Source: Leptolyngbya sp. FACHB-261 (GTDB taxonomy: Bacteria; Cyanobacteriota; Cyanobacteriia; FACHB-261). From it: 64,000 nt of DNA. The position numbers were made by a program, and so were the translations under genes. Shown piece by piece: positions 1 through 8,795 of this stretch; positions within the stretch are counted from its first letter, which is position 1, and each line of letters opens with the position of its first letter. Under the pieces are notes generated by a model, which worked only from the letters and a program-made list of their open reading frames with translations, was not told where the DNA came from and searched no databases. The DNA lies in the NCBI RefSeq assembly GCF_014696065.1, contig NZ_JACJPL010000036.1, positions 1-64,000 of the forward strand, read 5' to 3'.

Positions 1-140
<140 letters not shown>

Positions 141-185
141 TTGGTCAAGCTCTTAGGTTCTGCGATAGTTCCTAGGTAAATTGAG

Positions 186-222
186 AGAGTGAGGAAGCTT
201 CAAGGCTTCCTCACTCTTTTTA
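186..222 (+). terminator. Rho-independent terminator after psbA
   Basis: A 13-bp perfect stem (186-198 with 205-217, arm AGAGTGAGGAAGC) closes a 6-nt loop and is followed directly by a run of T. It lies 46 nt behind the psbA stop, so it is the expected intrinsic terminator of that transcript. Confidence 0.9.
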
Positions 223-327
223 TGCGCTGATTTTTGATGAGTTGATGCCTTATTTTTGCCAATTTTTGGCAGTTTCTGGAACCGTTGGTTAGTCTGGTTT
301 TGCTACCACTTCTCCAGGGTGAAACGC

Positions 328-1089
328 ATGAATCAACATCACAAACGCTTGCAAGCTGATCCTATGTTTCACCCTGGAGAAAAGCCTTCCGACCGTATGG
401 AACTCATCTGGCTGCTAGGTGCTGGAGTTCTCACCTTTGCTTTGTGGCAAATGCCCTACGGTAACTACATCCTTTACCCCTTTACGATTCTGGCGACCTG
501 GTTTCATGAGATGGGCCACGGTCTTATGGCTGTGCTGCTAGGCGGGGAGTTTCGACAGTTACAAATTTTTGCAAATGGTTCTGGCGTCGCTCAACACAGC
601 GGCGCGTTATTTCTAGGACCGCTTGGCCGGGCTCTGGTGGCTGCTGCTGGCCCAATGGGACCACCGGTGGCAGGGGCGGGTTTGATTGTAGCTTCGACAC
701 AATTGCGGACCGCCCGTTGGGCTCTGCTCATCTTAGGCAGTGTACTACTGCTATCAGGCTTAATTTGGGTCCGGTCGCTATTTGGCTTAGCAATGGTGGC
801 GAGTTTAGGGGCTGGCATCCTCTGGCTGGGTTTGAAGACTTCAGGCTGGCTTCAAGGCTTTGCTGTGCAGTTTTTAGGAGTGCAAGCTTGCATCAGCACT
901 TACCACCAGTTGGACTATTTATTTATGAACCAGGCTGTAATTGGTGGCCAATTGATGCGCTCAGACTCAGCTCAAATTGCCCAGCAATTGCTATTGCCCT
1001 ATTGGTTCTGGGGGTTGCTAATGGCAGCAGGGTCGTTTCTGATTCTGTTGAAAAGCTTGCGGGTTGCCTATCGTCAGCAGGGACAGTAA
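328..1089 (+). CDS. M50-like membrane protease family protein
   Basis: Protein of 253 residues from the ATG at 328; the frame is open back to 256 (TTG), but AGGGTG lies just before the ATG. It holds the zinc-protease motif HEMGH in the context WFHEMGHGLMAVLLGG, preceded by one hydrophobic segment and followed by several more, as in site-2-protease-like M50 family proteins. The second metal-ligand motif typical of S2P is not obvious, so proteolytic activity is an inference. It would sit in a membrane with the active site near the bilayer. It stands alone between the psbA terminator and the convergent moaB. Substrate unknown. Confidence 0.75.
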   Translation: MNQHHKRLQADPMFHPGEKPSDRMELIWLLGAGVLTFALWQMPYGNYILYPFTILATWFHEMGHGLMAVLLGGEFRQLQIFANGSGVAQHSGALFLGPLGRALVAAAGPMGPPVAGAGLIVASTQLRTARWALLILGSVLLLSGLIWVRSLFGLAMVASLGAGILWLGLKTSGWLQGFAVQFLGVQACISTYHQLDYLFMNQAVIGGQLMRSDSAQIAQQLLLPYWFWGLLMAAGSFLILLKSLRVAYRQQGQ

Positions 1090-1133
1090 TAGGTTCTTCA
1101 GTTAACTCTTAAGTGGATCACCCACTCTGTCTC

Positions 1134-1643
1134 TCAATGCTTGCCTTGAAGTTGACGAACCAGATGCACTAACTCAGGCAGAATTAACTGCTCAGTGGCC
1201 AGTTTGACTGCGCCTGTAGAACCGGGCAGCGAGAATAGAATTCGGCCGCGATAAACGCCAGCCACAGCGCGGGAGGCAATGGCACGAGAGCCAATCTCTT
1301 GATAGCTCAGCGCTCGAAACACCTCGCCGAATCCAGGTAGAACTTTTTCCAGTAGTGCTTCCAGTGCATCGTAGGTAGTATCTCTCGGTGCAATGCCTGT
1401 ACCACCATTGAAGATAATCGCCTCAATATTAGGCTCCTGAGCAAGCTGAGCGAGCTGTTCACAGATCTGGTCTGGCTCGTCTTGGATAATGCCGTAAGCA
1501 ACAATGCGATGGCCTGCTTCTTGCAACAAGGACTTTAGAAGCTGACCACTTTTGTCAGTTTCAACAGTGCGGGTATCACTGACCGTCACAATCGCACAGG
1601 AGACAAATGCAGGTGTGGGGTCAGAGCAAGGCAGTGAGGTCAT
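1134..1643 (-). CDS. moaB: Molybdenum cofactor biosynthesis protein MoaB/MogA family
   Basis: 169 residues, normal for the family. It carries the MoCF-binding-domain signatures: AIVTVSDTRT near the start, SGQLLKSLLQEAGH, and the glycine-rich loop FNGGTGIAPRDTTYDALE (residues about 78-95), which binds molybdopterin. Family members adenylylate molybdopterin before metal insertion (MogA type) or are of the MoaB type; the sequence alone does not separate the two. It is cytoplasmic. It lies downstream of psb28 on the same strand, but a terminator at about 1669-1701 separates them, so it probably has its own promoter. Confidence 0.88.
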   Translation of the reverse strand: MTSLPCSDPTPAFVSCAIVTVSDTRTVETDKSGQLLKSLLQEAGHRIVAYGIIQDEPDQICEQLAQLAQEPNIEAIIFNGGTGIAPRDTTYDALEALLEKVLPGFGEVFRALSYQEIGSRAIASRAVAGVYRGRILFSLPGSTGAVKLATEQLILPELVHLVRQLQGKH

Positions 1644-1668
1644 GCTGAAGGCACCACGAATTTAGACA

Positions 1669-1701
1669 CAAAAAATAGAGACGTTCTGCAAGAACGTCTC
1701 T
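1669..1701 (-). terminator. Rho-independent terminator of psb28
   Basis: Perfect 11-bp stem AGAGACGTTCT (1677-1687) paired with 1691-1701 around a 3-nt loop. Read on the minus strand it is followed by A and then six T, the arrangement of an intrinsic terminator. It lies 18 nt behind the psb28 stop. Confidence 0.88.
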
Positions 1702-1718
1702 GCTCAGCTTTAAGCCAA

Positions 1719-2057
1719 TTAGGATTGACTGAAACCCAAATCATTGGAGGCAGCATAACGCTCCATGAAGCGCATAAAGCGCTCCCACTCGTCGCTGCCA
1801 TCCATCCGATAGATTGCCTCAACACCCGCTGGCTGACCATTCACGAACTTGGCATTAACTGTGCGAGTTACTAACTCGCCTTCGTCGTCAATCATCCACA
1901 TGCCCGTGATGTCCCGATTGTCGACATCGGCATCATTCATCACACGAGGTTTCTCAAAGAAGAAGGTTGCAGTCCCTCTCAAGCCATCCTTGGACCGCGT
2001 CAGACGCACATTAGTTACTTCTTCATCAACACCGCGCGCGAATTGAATGCTTGCCAT
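1719..2057 (-). CDS. psb28: Photosystem II assembly protein Psb28
   Basis: 112 residues, the usual length of Psb28. The sequence follows the family throughout: MASIQFARGVDEEVTNVRLT at the start, the central TFFFEKPRV, and DEWERFMRFMERYAASNDLGF at the end. Psb28 is a soluble cytoplasmic factor that binds the stromal face of photosystem II assembly and repair intermediates (CP47 side) and is not part of the mature complex. The gene ends at a clear terminator and appears monocistronic. Confidence 0.93.
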   Translation of the reverse strand: MASIQFARGVDEEVTNVRLTRSKDGLRGTATFFFEKPRVMNDADVDNRDITGMWMIDDEGELVTRTVNAKFVNGQPAGVEAIYRMDGSDEWERFMRFMERYAASNDLGFSQS

Positions 2058-2200
2058 AAGCCCCAGGTTGGTATCGAGTTTTATGAACCTCTATCTTCAC
2101 ATAATTTGACACTCTGGGAAACTCGCAATTTCTTGCGCTGTTACTAGGGCTACTGTTCTACTATCCTTTGAGGGCCGGTCTACTCAATCTGGGCAGATCC

Positions 2201-3907
2201 TCAGTCTGGGTAGATGCGCAAGCGGCGATTAGGTTCCTCGCCGAAGCTGCGGGAGCGCAGGCGATAGTGTTCCACTAGCTCATGCTGGATCTTACGAACT
2301 GACGCAGATCGGGGCAACAACTCCACCTGTTGGCTCTTAGGTATCACAATCTGTTCAACCGCTAGACGAGCTTCCTCTAAAGCCTCCATCTCATCTTCAG
2401 AATCAGCCTGAGAGAACAGACTCAGTTCCGGGACTGGCATGCCTGGCTCATCGATCTGCAAGACCCGGCGCAAAGCCCGAGTGATCTGGGGAATGGTGCT
2501 GGCTTTGACCGTGTGGATCGGAATTTGGCGGGCTTGAGCGATGTGACGCAGCTTAGAGTGCCCTTTGATATGAGAGCGCAGGGCTAACACGACGTCAGCA
2601 TTGTCCATGTCCTTGGTCAGCGCAACGGGCAGGTTCAAGGCTCGAATCACCTGTTCCATTTGTTGACGGCTGACCGCATAGGGGTAGACCTGGAGGATTT
2701 CTTCCCCAGTCTCAGAGAAAACACGACTGTCTTCAGCGCCGCTGTAGAGGTCTGCCGGCTCCGGCTCCGACAATATAGGTAGGGGAAGCATTTGGCCAGA
2801 GGCTCGCCAGCCTACCACGTCAGCACTAAGGGGAGCTCGACTGAGGGAGTTATTGGTCAACGGCAGCTTCGATAGCTCACGACTAACGGTGACTTTGCCC
2901 GAGTCGCTAACCGTGCGAACTTGGGGCGTGGGCTCACGGCGGCGTAGCAGGCTATCAACCGTTTGGGCTACATCCTCATGGACAACCCAACGCTGACGCT
3001 CTTGCATCTCAATGGCGATCTCAAAGGTAGGCGGTGCTTTGCGCTCTAAGACGCTCTTTTGAGAGCCGCGTCGCCGTGCCTCTTCGTCCCCCAGCGTGAC
3101 TGACTGGATGCCACCCACTAGATCCGAGAGGGTGGGGTTCTTCATCAGGTTTTCGAGTTGATTGCCGTGGGCAGTACCCACCAGTTGAACCCCTCGTTCC
3201 GCAATCGTACGCGCTGCTTGCGCCTCCAGCTCCGTGCCGATCTCGTCGATGACAATCACCTGCGGCATGTGATTTTCAACCGCTTCAATCATTACCTGGT
3301 GTTGCAGTTCAGGCGTGGCAACCTGCATGCGGCGAGCCCGACCAATGGCTGGATGGGGAACATCGCCATCGCCAGCAATCTCATTAGAGGTGTCGATAAT
3401 GACAACACGCTTGTCTAAGTCATCCGCCAAAACCCGCGCGATCTCACGCAGAGCCGTCGTTTTACCCACGCCTGGTCGACCCAGCATCAAAATCGATTTG
3501 CCAGTTTCAACTAAGTCTCGGATCATGCCGATCGTGCCGAAGATGGCCCGACCAACGCGGCAAGTGAGGCCAATAATCGTGCCGGTCCGGTTGCGAATGG
3601 CGCTGATGCGGTGCAGGGTACGCTCAATACCAGCACGATTGTCCCCACTAAATAGGCCAACGTGCTCAACTACGTAATCCAGCTCTTCCCGGCTAATCAC
3701 CTGCTCTGTCAGGTACTCGGCCCGATCAGGGAAGCGGGCTTCCGGACGACGGCCCAGATCCATCACTACTTCAACCAGTTGGTCTCGCTGTGCATGCTGA
3801 TTGAGCAACAACCGCAGGTTCTCTGGAAGAATTGCTAAGAGCTTCTCCAAATCATCTGTAACTTGAACGTTTTGAATCTGAGCGTTCTCGATATTCTCGT
3901 GAATCAC
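2201..3907 (-). CDS. Ycf45-family AAA ATPase with C-terminal R3H-like domain
   Basis: Start chosen at the GTG at 3907, which has GGAG 7 nt upstream; the frame is open to a TTG at 3967 without a ribosome-binding site. About 568 residues. The ATPase part has Walker A GRPGVGKTTALREIARVL and Walker B VIVIDEIGTE, then GTAHGN. The C-terminus carries an R3H-like single-stranded nucleic-acid-binding end (RKIQHELVEHYRLRSRSFG, then RRLRIYPD). This architecture is that of the Ycf45 proteins of cyanobacteria and some plastids, distantly related to SpoIIIAA/secretion-type ATPases. Cellular role not established. The reading frame overlaps the end of ldpA if the TTG is used; with the GTG there is a gap of 44 nt. 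Confidence 0.85.
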   Translation of the reverse strand: MIHENIENAQIQNVQVTDDLEKLLAILPENLRLLLNQHAQRDQLVEVVMDLGRRPEARFPDRAEYLTEQVISREELDYVVEHVGLFSGDNRAGIERTLHRISAIRNRTGTIIGLTCRVGRAIFGTIGMIRDLVETGKSILMLGRPGVGKTTALREIARVLADDLDKRVVIIDTSNEIAGDGDVPHPAIGRARRMQVATPELQHQVMIEAVENHMPQVIVIDEIGTELEAQAARTIAERGVQLVGTAHGNQLENLMKNPTLSDLVGGIQSVTLGDEEARRRGSQKSVLERKAPPTFEIAIEMQERQRWVVHEDVAQTVDSLLRRREPTPQVRTVSDSGKVTVSRELSKLPLTNNSLSRAPLSADVVGWRASGQMLPLPILSEPEPADLYSGAEDSRVFSETGEEILQVYPYAVSRQQMEQVIRALNLPVALTKDMDNADVVLALRSHIKGHSKLRHIAQARQIPIHTVKASTIPQITRALRRVLQIDEPGMPVPELSLFSQADSEDEMEALEEARLAVEQIVIPKSQQVELLPRSASVRKIQHELVEHYRLRSRSFGEEPNRRLRIYPD

Positions 3908-3951
3908 AGTAGGGCTCCGGCACTCTGCCGGCAATGCAATAGGCTTGTGTA

Positions 3952-4995
3952 TCAGGAAGGTTGGCAAAAGACTGCCACAGGGCGGCCCTTGTCCAGAGGC
4001 TTGAGTTGCTGCACCAAACTCCTGGCCTGCTGGACAGCTTGCTGCAACAACTGAGGGTGTTCTTCTAAGCGGGCTCCTGCCACCTCTAGCCAGGGAGCCA
4101 CAAGCGCTCGGGCATAGCTGCCATAGGCAACACCAGCAAGAGCATCTAAACCCGCTGCCTTCGCCTTGGCAACCGTATGGGCATTAGTGCCTCCTGCGAG
4201 CTGGACGTATCCAGGCAAATCAAAACTCGAAACTTTCTGACCCAAGCGCACAGCAGCCCGAGTCGCACCATCACCAATATCACCACTCATAGGTCTACCG
4301 TCGGTCTGCCACAACAAATCACACTTCCACTGCTCTAGTTGAGGTTGCATGTGCGTCCACAAGGCTTGGAGGTACTCCCGCAGATCTTCACCATCTGGAC
4401 AGCTTACAGCTACCAGCTTTAATCGAGGGATAAGCGGGGTCAACGCCTGCCACAGACGCCGAAACTGAACCAGCTGCCCTGGCTGTGTATGAATCTCCAC
4501 TGCATCGATCGCCAACCCCAGTAAGACTTGCACAATCTGGTCTGGAGCGTACACGTAAGCCTGGGCTGTGATAAGTGCTGACGGACACACTGGTAAACAG
4601 CGCCCACAGCCATAACAGCGGGGTTCTAGGACACCAGAAAATTCTGCCTTGAAGGTAATCGCATCAGCAGGGCAGATTTGTTCACAAGGGCGGGGACAAG
4701 ATTGTGGACAGGCAACTGAGTCAAACTTAGCCTTGCGAAAGTGGGGATCCTCTGCATCATTCAGGCTAACCATGAGCCAGGGACGCCGCCCCCCTAGACG
4801 TTCTGCCACTGCCAGGCCCTCTTGGGCCGATGCCACCGTAGCTTCATCGGCAGCTACATCGATGCAGTCAGCTCCGGCTAGGGCATAGACCAGGGAGAGA
4901 CTACGAACTGAGGGTAAATGCTGGAAGCTGGCTCCACAGATCAGCTTGAACCAGCTTCCCTCTTGCAGAGCGCTCAGGGAAAGGCTTTGGAGCAT
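3952..4995 (-). CDS. ldpA: Light-dependent period protein LdpA, iron-sulfur protein
   Basis: About 347 residues; the ATG at 4995 is directly preceded by an in-frame GTG at 4998. Two ferredoxin-type cysteine clusters lie near residues 100-140: CPQSCPRPCEQICP and CYGCGRCLPVCP, which can bind two [4Fe-4S] clusters. The rest resembles a TIM-barrel-like domain (GADCIDVAADEATV near the start). LdpA of Synechococcus elongatus adjusts circadian period to light or redox state; transfer of that role is by family. It follows ndhN on the same strand, with a perfect 42-bp palindrome in the gap. Confidence 0.88.
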   Translation of the reverse strand: MLQSLSLSALQEGSWFKLICGASFQHLPSVRSLSLVYALAGADCIDVAADEATVASAQEGLAVAERLGGRRPWLMVSLNDAEDPHFRKAKFDSVACPQSCPRPCEQICPADAITFKAEFSGVLEPRCYGCGRCLPVCPSALITAQAYVYAPDQIVQVLLGLAIDAVEIHTQPGQLVQFRRLWQALTPLIPRLKLVAVSCPDGEDLREYLQALWTHMQPQLEQWKCDLLWQTDGRPMSGDIGDGATRAAVRLGQKVSSFDLPGYVQLAGGTNAHTVAKAKAAGLDALAGVAYGSYARALVAPWLEVAGARLEEHPQLLQQAVQQARSLVQQLKPLDKGRPVAVFCQPS

Positions 4996-5100
4996 CACCT
5001 CTTCATGCTAGTGTGCATGCCCTGAAAATGCTACCGGGTAGAGGATTCCCCTGGGATCTTTCCTATCTGCCCTATTTGCCCTCGACACTAGCCACTCCCA

Positions 5101-5142
5101 AACCTGAGGCAATTCTGGCAGCTGCCAGAATTGCCTCAGGTT
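5101..5142. repeat. Perfect 42-bp palindrome between ndhN and ldpA
   Basis: Arm AACCTGAGGCAATTCTGGCA plus G is followed at once by its exact reverse complement, giving 21 bp with no spacer. It begins 17 nt behind the ndhN stop and ends just over 100 nt before ldpA. No T run follows on either strand, so it is not a textbook terminator; as RNA it could form a very stable hairpin with a small forced loop. It may act as an attenuator, RNase processing site or 3'-end stabiliser. Confidence 0.9.
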
Positions 5143-5158
5143 CAAACGAAGTAGGCGC

Positions 5159-5614
5159 TCAGGCGGCAGCAACAGCCTGTCGAAGCGGCTGCCAAGATAT
5201 TTCCCGGGCACTCGCCACTTCTACAACAACCTTGACCTTAGGTTGAAGCGTGGGTAAGGTGACCAGGAATTGCAGCTCTTGGCGTGATAAAACCTTGCCC
5301 TCAATTAACCACAGCACTAGCCCTTTAGCGTTGGGTGGCAAGTTGTCGAGCTGGTATTGCAACAGCGGCGGGTAGAAGTAGGTGCGAATCTCTTTCTTGC
5401 CCAAGTGGGCTGGTCGCACGCCATGCACGCTTGTGAGATAAGCGGATAAGTCACCTAAACCTCGGGCCGTTAACGTCAGAACTCCGTAGCCTGCTCCTCG
5501 TAGGCGCCGCTGATAGCGCCCTTCAAACCCACCCTCAGGAGGAACACAGAGAGCCAGTGCTCCATTGCTTTCTAAATCTTGAATCATCTTTCTGCCCGTA
5601 ATGATCAGGCTCAT
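5159..5614 (-). CDS. ndhN: NAD(P)H-quinone oxidoreductase (NDH-1) subunit N
   Basis: 151 residues, normal for NdhN. Family signatures: GGFEGRYQRRLRGAGYGVL, LTARGLGDLSAYLTSVHGVRP, HLGKKEIRTYF, and KGLVLWLIEGKVLS. NdhN is a peripheral subunit of the photosynthetic NDH-1 complex, which runs cyclic and respiratory electron flow in the thylakoid membrane. The ndhN-ldpA pair on one strand looks like a two-gene unit, and from memory the same neighbours lie next to rplC in Nostoc-type genomes. Here about 6 kb of other genes separates them from rplC. Confidence 0.95.
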   Translation of the reverse strand: MSLIITGRKMIQDLESNGALALCVPPEGGFEGRYQRRLRGAGYGVLTLTARGLGDLSAYLTSVHGVRPAHLGKKEIRTYFYPPLLQYQLDNLPPNAKGLVLWLIEGKVLSRQELQFLVTLPTLQPKVKVVVEVASAREISWQPLRQAVAAA

Positions 5615-5801
5615 GGTGATTACTCTCTTGCCTTAATGCGTCTTGAACTCAGAGTACTCCGAAATTTGGACGCTTAAGGGGCTAATCCAAGAAGGCAGAG
5701 CATTGAAGGCTTGATTCAGGACCTTCGAGAGGTTATTGACACATTGCCACCACAATCCACCTGTCTTCCAGAGTGCGGGTACCACTAGGAGAAGGTTTGT
5801 T

Positions 5802-6490
5802 GTGGATGTTGAGACCACAACAGAAGCTCCTAGCCTTTCTCGAGGCATTCAGGAGTTGGTCGAGCGACTGAAGCAGGAGGGTTTGAAGCCGGACAGGTCA
5901 AGGCCAAGCAGGTAGAAGGAGCATCTCAGGAGAAGGCCCGTCGTCTGGTCGCCGATGCCCGGCAAGAGGCGGACTTGATTCTTGCCCAAGCTCGCGAGGA
6001 AGCAGCTACGAAAGCAGCAGGTCAGGAAGCACTACGAATCGCTGCCCGAGACACGCTGCTGACCCTGAAGAATGAAGCAGCTCAGGTATTCCGCAATGAG
6101 CTGCGCAAGCAAGTCAGTGCCCAGTCTCAGCAGGAAGCGTTTTTGCGCGATTTGCTGCTTCAAGTTTGTAAGCGACAGATACCCGAGCTTGAACCCGGCC
6201 AGGAAATGCGAGTTCTGCTCCCTGAGCGGTTGGTCAACCTAGAAGACCTGCGTCGAGTCAATGACACCCCTGAGGAAGAACTGTTAGCTCAATTTTTGCC
6301 AGTTTGTTTGGCGGTCCTCTACGCGAGGGTGTGGCCTTCGGCAGAACCAATGAGCAGTTCGAAGGAATTTAAGGTTGCGCTTGTAGATCAGCAATTGATG
6401 ATCGACTTAACTGACCACGCAATTGCGGCACTGCTTAGCCAGTATTTGTTGCCTCGCTTCCGGGCAGTGCTAGAAGGATATCTGCAATGA
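5802..6490 (+). pseudogene. atpE: V/A-type ATPase subunit E, frameshifted
   Basis: Starts at GTG 5802 behind AGGAGAAGG. The first frame reads VDVETTTEAPSLSRGIQELV and runs to about 5880; the rest continues in another frame from 5882 (FEAGQVKAKQ, then ARRLVADARQEADLILAQ) to the stop at 6490. One missing G in the run at 5879-5881 explains the shift. With it the protein would be 229 residues, with the long alanine- and glutamate-rich helix and C-terminal domain of the peripheral stalk subunit E. The stop overlaps the next start as ATGA, so it was the first gene of an operon. A base-call error could explain this lesion alone, but the downstream genes show damage that it cannot. Confidence 0.82.
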
Positions 6491-7112
6491 GCGGTAGCTA
6501 CTATGGTCTGATCGCTAGTCTGCCGTATCTGCCTAGGGACCTTAGCTTAAGGCGTCTGCCGATTAGCCGTCAGGCGTTAAAACTGCGCTTGAAGGCGTTG
6601 TCTCTGACAGATCAAGAGCAAATTAACGCGATTATTGAGTTTCACCAGCAGCTTTGGTGATGCAGCTGCTAGAAGATACAGCTCGCAAATTGCAGGACGT
6701 GAAAATCTCGGCTCTATTTCAGCAGGAGGTTAACCTCCTGCTGGTTGTTTCTGCTCTGCGTCACCGACAACAAGGCAAAACGCCTGTCTTACCAATCGGA
6801 GGTCTAGGCGTAGGTGGTCACTTACGTCGCTATTGGAATCAGCCTGACTTTAACCTGGGTGGGCGCTTCCCCTGGTTAGGTGAACTGCGTGAGTTGTTGG
6901 AGCAGGGAAGGGTTCTGGAACTGGAAAGGCAGATCGACCAAATTCGGTGGAAGTTTGCTGATTCGGCTAGTCAGATGAATCCCTTCACCTTTGAAGCCGT
7001 TGTGGCCTATGTGGGTAAATGGGACATTCTTTACCGCTGGAGCCAAACCGGTGAAGCTGCCGGACTGCAGCGATTTAATGAATTAATCGATCAAGTTCTG
7101 GAAAAAGCCTAA
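6487..7112 (+). pseudogene. DUF2764 V-type ATPase operon protein, split in two frames
   Basis: The first piece (6487-6660) encodes 57 residues beginning MSGSYYGLIASLPYLP, the N-terminal signature of DUF2764, a protein of unknown role encoded between E and A in Chlamydia-type V-ATPase operons. The second piece (about 6660-7112) encodes the C-terminal part, with QIRWKFADSASQMNPF, AYVGKWDILYRW and GLQRFNELIDQVL. The pieces meet as TGATG at 6658-6662 in different frames. Together they give about 207 residues, shorter than I expect for the family (around 260 from memory), so a small internal deletion is likely rather than one lost base. Two coupled genes are a less likely reading. Confidence 0.72.
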
Positions 7113-8250
7113 TGGTTAGTCAACTCAACGGACAGGCAGGGGCAACGGAGTCAGGGGCCAAGAGCACTGCTCGGGTCATTGGTGTGAATGGCAACATTGC
7201 GACCATTGAGCTAGAGCAAGGCTACTTAATGAAAAATGAAGTTACCTTTTACTCCTCTAGAGATGCCGTCGCTTTCAGAAGCGCAAATTCAGAATCGCTT
7301 AGAGGATGTAGAGGATACTCTAGAAAATTCCGAGACCCGCCGCATTGGTGCAACTCGCTTTATTGAGTCTCTGCGAGACTACTTGAACCAAGCGCTCAGT
7401 ACCTCCAAACTCAACCAGGCTACCCACTTAACCCACGACGAAATTGGTCTTTTTGTTATCCAGGCCTGGTGTCCTGTCAATCAGATTTCTGCTCTAGATG
7501 ATCTGGTTAAGGAGTTCTCTCTAGCTCTAACTGTGGAGGATCCAGGTCCACAGGAGCAACCACCAACGCTGGTGCAAAATTCAGATTTGCTGGCTCCTGG
7601 CGAGACTCTGATTAGCGTTTACGGCACACCGTCCTATCGCAGTTGGGGTCCGTCGGCCCTAATCTACGTCAGCTTTGTCCTGTTCTTCGGGATCATCATT
7701 GCTGATGCAGGCTACGGCTTTTTGCTACTGGGGATTGCCTGGCTGCTGCGTGGAAAACTACTGGCTAACAGTCAGCGTCGCTTGTTCTACTTATTTGCTG
7801 CCTTAGGCGTAAGTGCCAGCGCTTATGGACTTCTATCAGGTGAATACTTTGCGGTAGATCCACCAGAGGGCAGTCTCTTAGCACGCATCGCTATTTTTAA
7901 GCCTGATTTGGAGAATATTCCAGAATTGATGGCCTTTTCGGTCAGCATTGGTTGCTTGCATGTCTTAATCGCTAATGCCATTGCTGTCTCCCAATGCTGG
8001 TCAGCATTGCGTAAGGGGCAGTGCCTATCTAGCGATCACCTTCAATGATTTAGCCCATCAAGTGGCTTCTACCGGCGAGCTGGGTATTTTAGGGGCCTTC
8101 GTTCTAATCGTAGTTGGCCACACACTCAATTTCGTGCTGTGTATCATGGCTGGAACCATCCACGGTCTTCGTTTAAATTTCATCGAATTCTATCGTTGGA
8201 GCCAAGAGGGAGAAGGATATCGGTTCAATCCTTCTAAGAAACATACTTAG
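7112..8250 (+). pseudogene. V/A-type ATPase: N-terminus of subunit A joined to remains of subunit I
   Basis: 7112-7243 encodes 44 residues beginning MVSQLNGQAG and containing RVIGVNGNIATIELEQGYLM, the first beta-strand segment of catalytic subunit A. From about 7240 the similarity changes frame and becomes the cytoplasmic half of subunit I (SEAQIQNRLEDVEDTLEN, LFVIQAWCPVNQI), then its membrane part (WGPSALIYVSFVLFFG, ADAGYGFLL). The rest of A, all of B and D, and the start of I are absent. At about 8000-8030 a second join leads, in a third frame, to the I C-terminus (LAITFNDLA, IHGLRLNFIEFYRW). No functional ATPase can be made from this locus. Confidence 0.87.
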
Positions 8251-8341
8251 TTCAAGACCTTATAGGCTCAATGGCGACTCTTGATCACTTTTGGTCAGAG
8301 ATTAATCCCTGGCATTGCAACACAAATAGGAGAGACATACA

Positions 8342-8791
8342 GTGGAGGCACTAGCCTTAGGTTTAGGTTACATCGGTTTGTTTGCTGTCGTCGCACTGAG
8401 CGCCTGTGGTAGCGCGGTAGGCTGTGCTTGAGCAGGGATAGCAGCTGACGGGGCCATGTTAGAGCCTGAAACAGGCCACGGAAAATTTCTGGGTGTTGCG
8501 GCCTTGCCCTCCACGCAAGCAGTCCTGGGTATTGTGTTGATGTTTATTCTGAAACAGAACATCACAGCAACGAGCGGCTGGGGCATCTTTGCTATCGGCA
8601 CATTAGCAGGCGTTGCCCTGCTTGTTAGTGGCATTTATCAGGGCAATTGCTGCGCCATGGCCATCAATGTTTCCAAAAGTAAGCCAGAAATATTTGGTAA
8701 ATCTCTAGCCCCTGCTGGCATTGTAGAAGGATTCGCTATCTTTGTATTCGTAATGGCCCTGGTCCTGAGCCAAAGCCTACCTCGCGGCTAA
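8342..8791 (+). pseudogene. atpK: V/A-type ATPase proteolipid subunit K with internal stop
   Basis: GTG start at 8342 behind AGGAGA. The frame encodes two hairpins of the K proteolipid ring subunit, but codon 30 is TGA (VGCA-stop-AGIAADGAML, near 8429). After it the frame is open to 8791 and keeps the family features GHGKFLGVAALPSTQAVLG and AGIVEGFAIFVFVMAL, including the carboxylate of the ion-binding helix. A single C-to-T change of CGA would explain the stop. It is the last gene of the decayed V-type ATPase operon. It overlaps nothing; UPF0182 begins 5 nt later. Confidence 0.85.
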
Positions 8792-8795
8792 TGTT

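Noticed and set aside
3908-3967. Upstream TTG start for the Ycf45-like ATPase
   Set aside because: No ribosome-binding site, and it would overlap the end of ldpA; the GTG at 3907 has a good GGAG.
5101-5142. Palindrome as the end of an insertion sequence
   Set aside because: No transposase, no second terminal repeat and no target duplication were seen nearby.
6487-7112. Two separate, translationally coupled small genes at the DUF2764 locus
   Set aside because: The TGATG overlap looks like coupling, but the two halves together match one family and lie in a decayed operon.
5802-8791. Explaining the whole V-type ATPase damage as sequencing error
   Set aside because: One-base losses could be errors, but the loss of three genes' worth of sequence, a second internal deletion and a stop codon cannot be explained that way.
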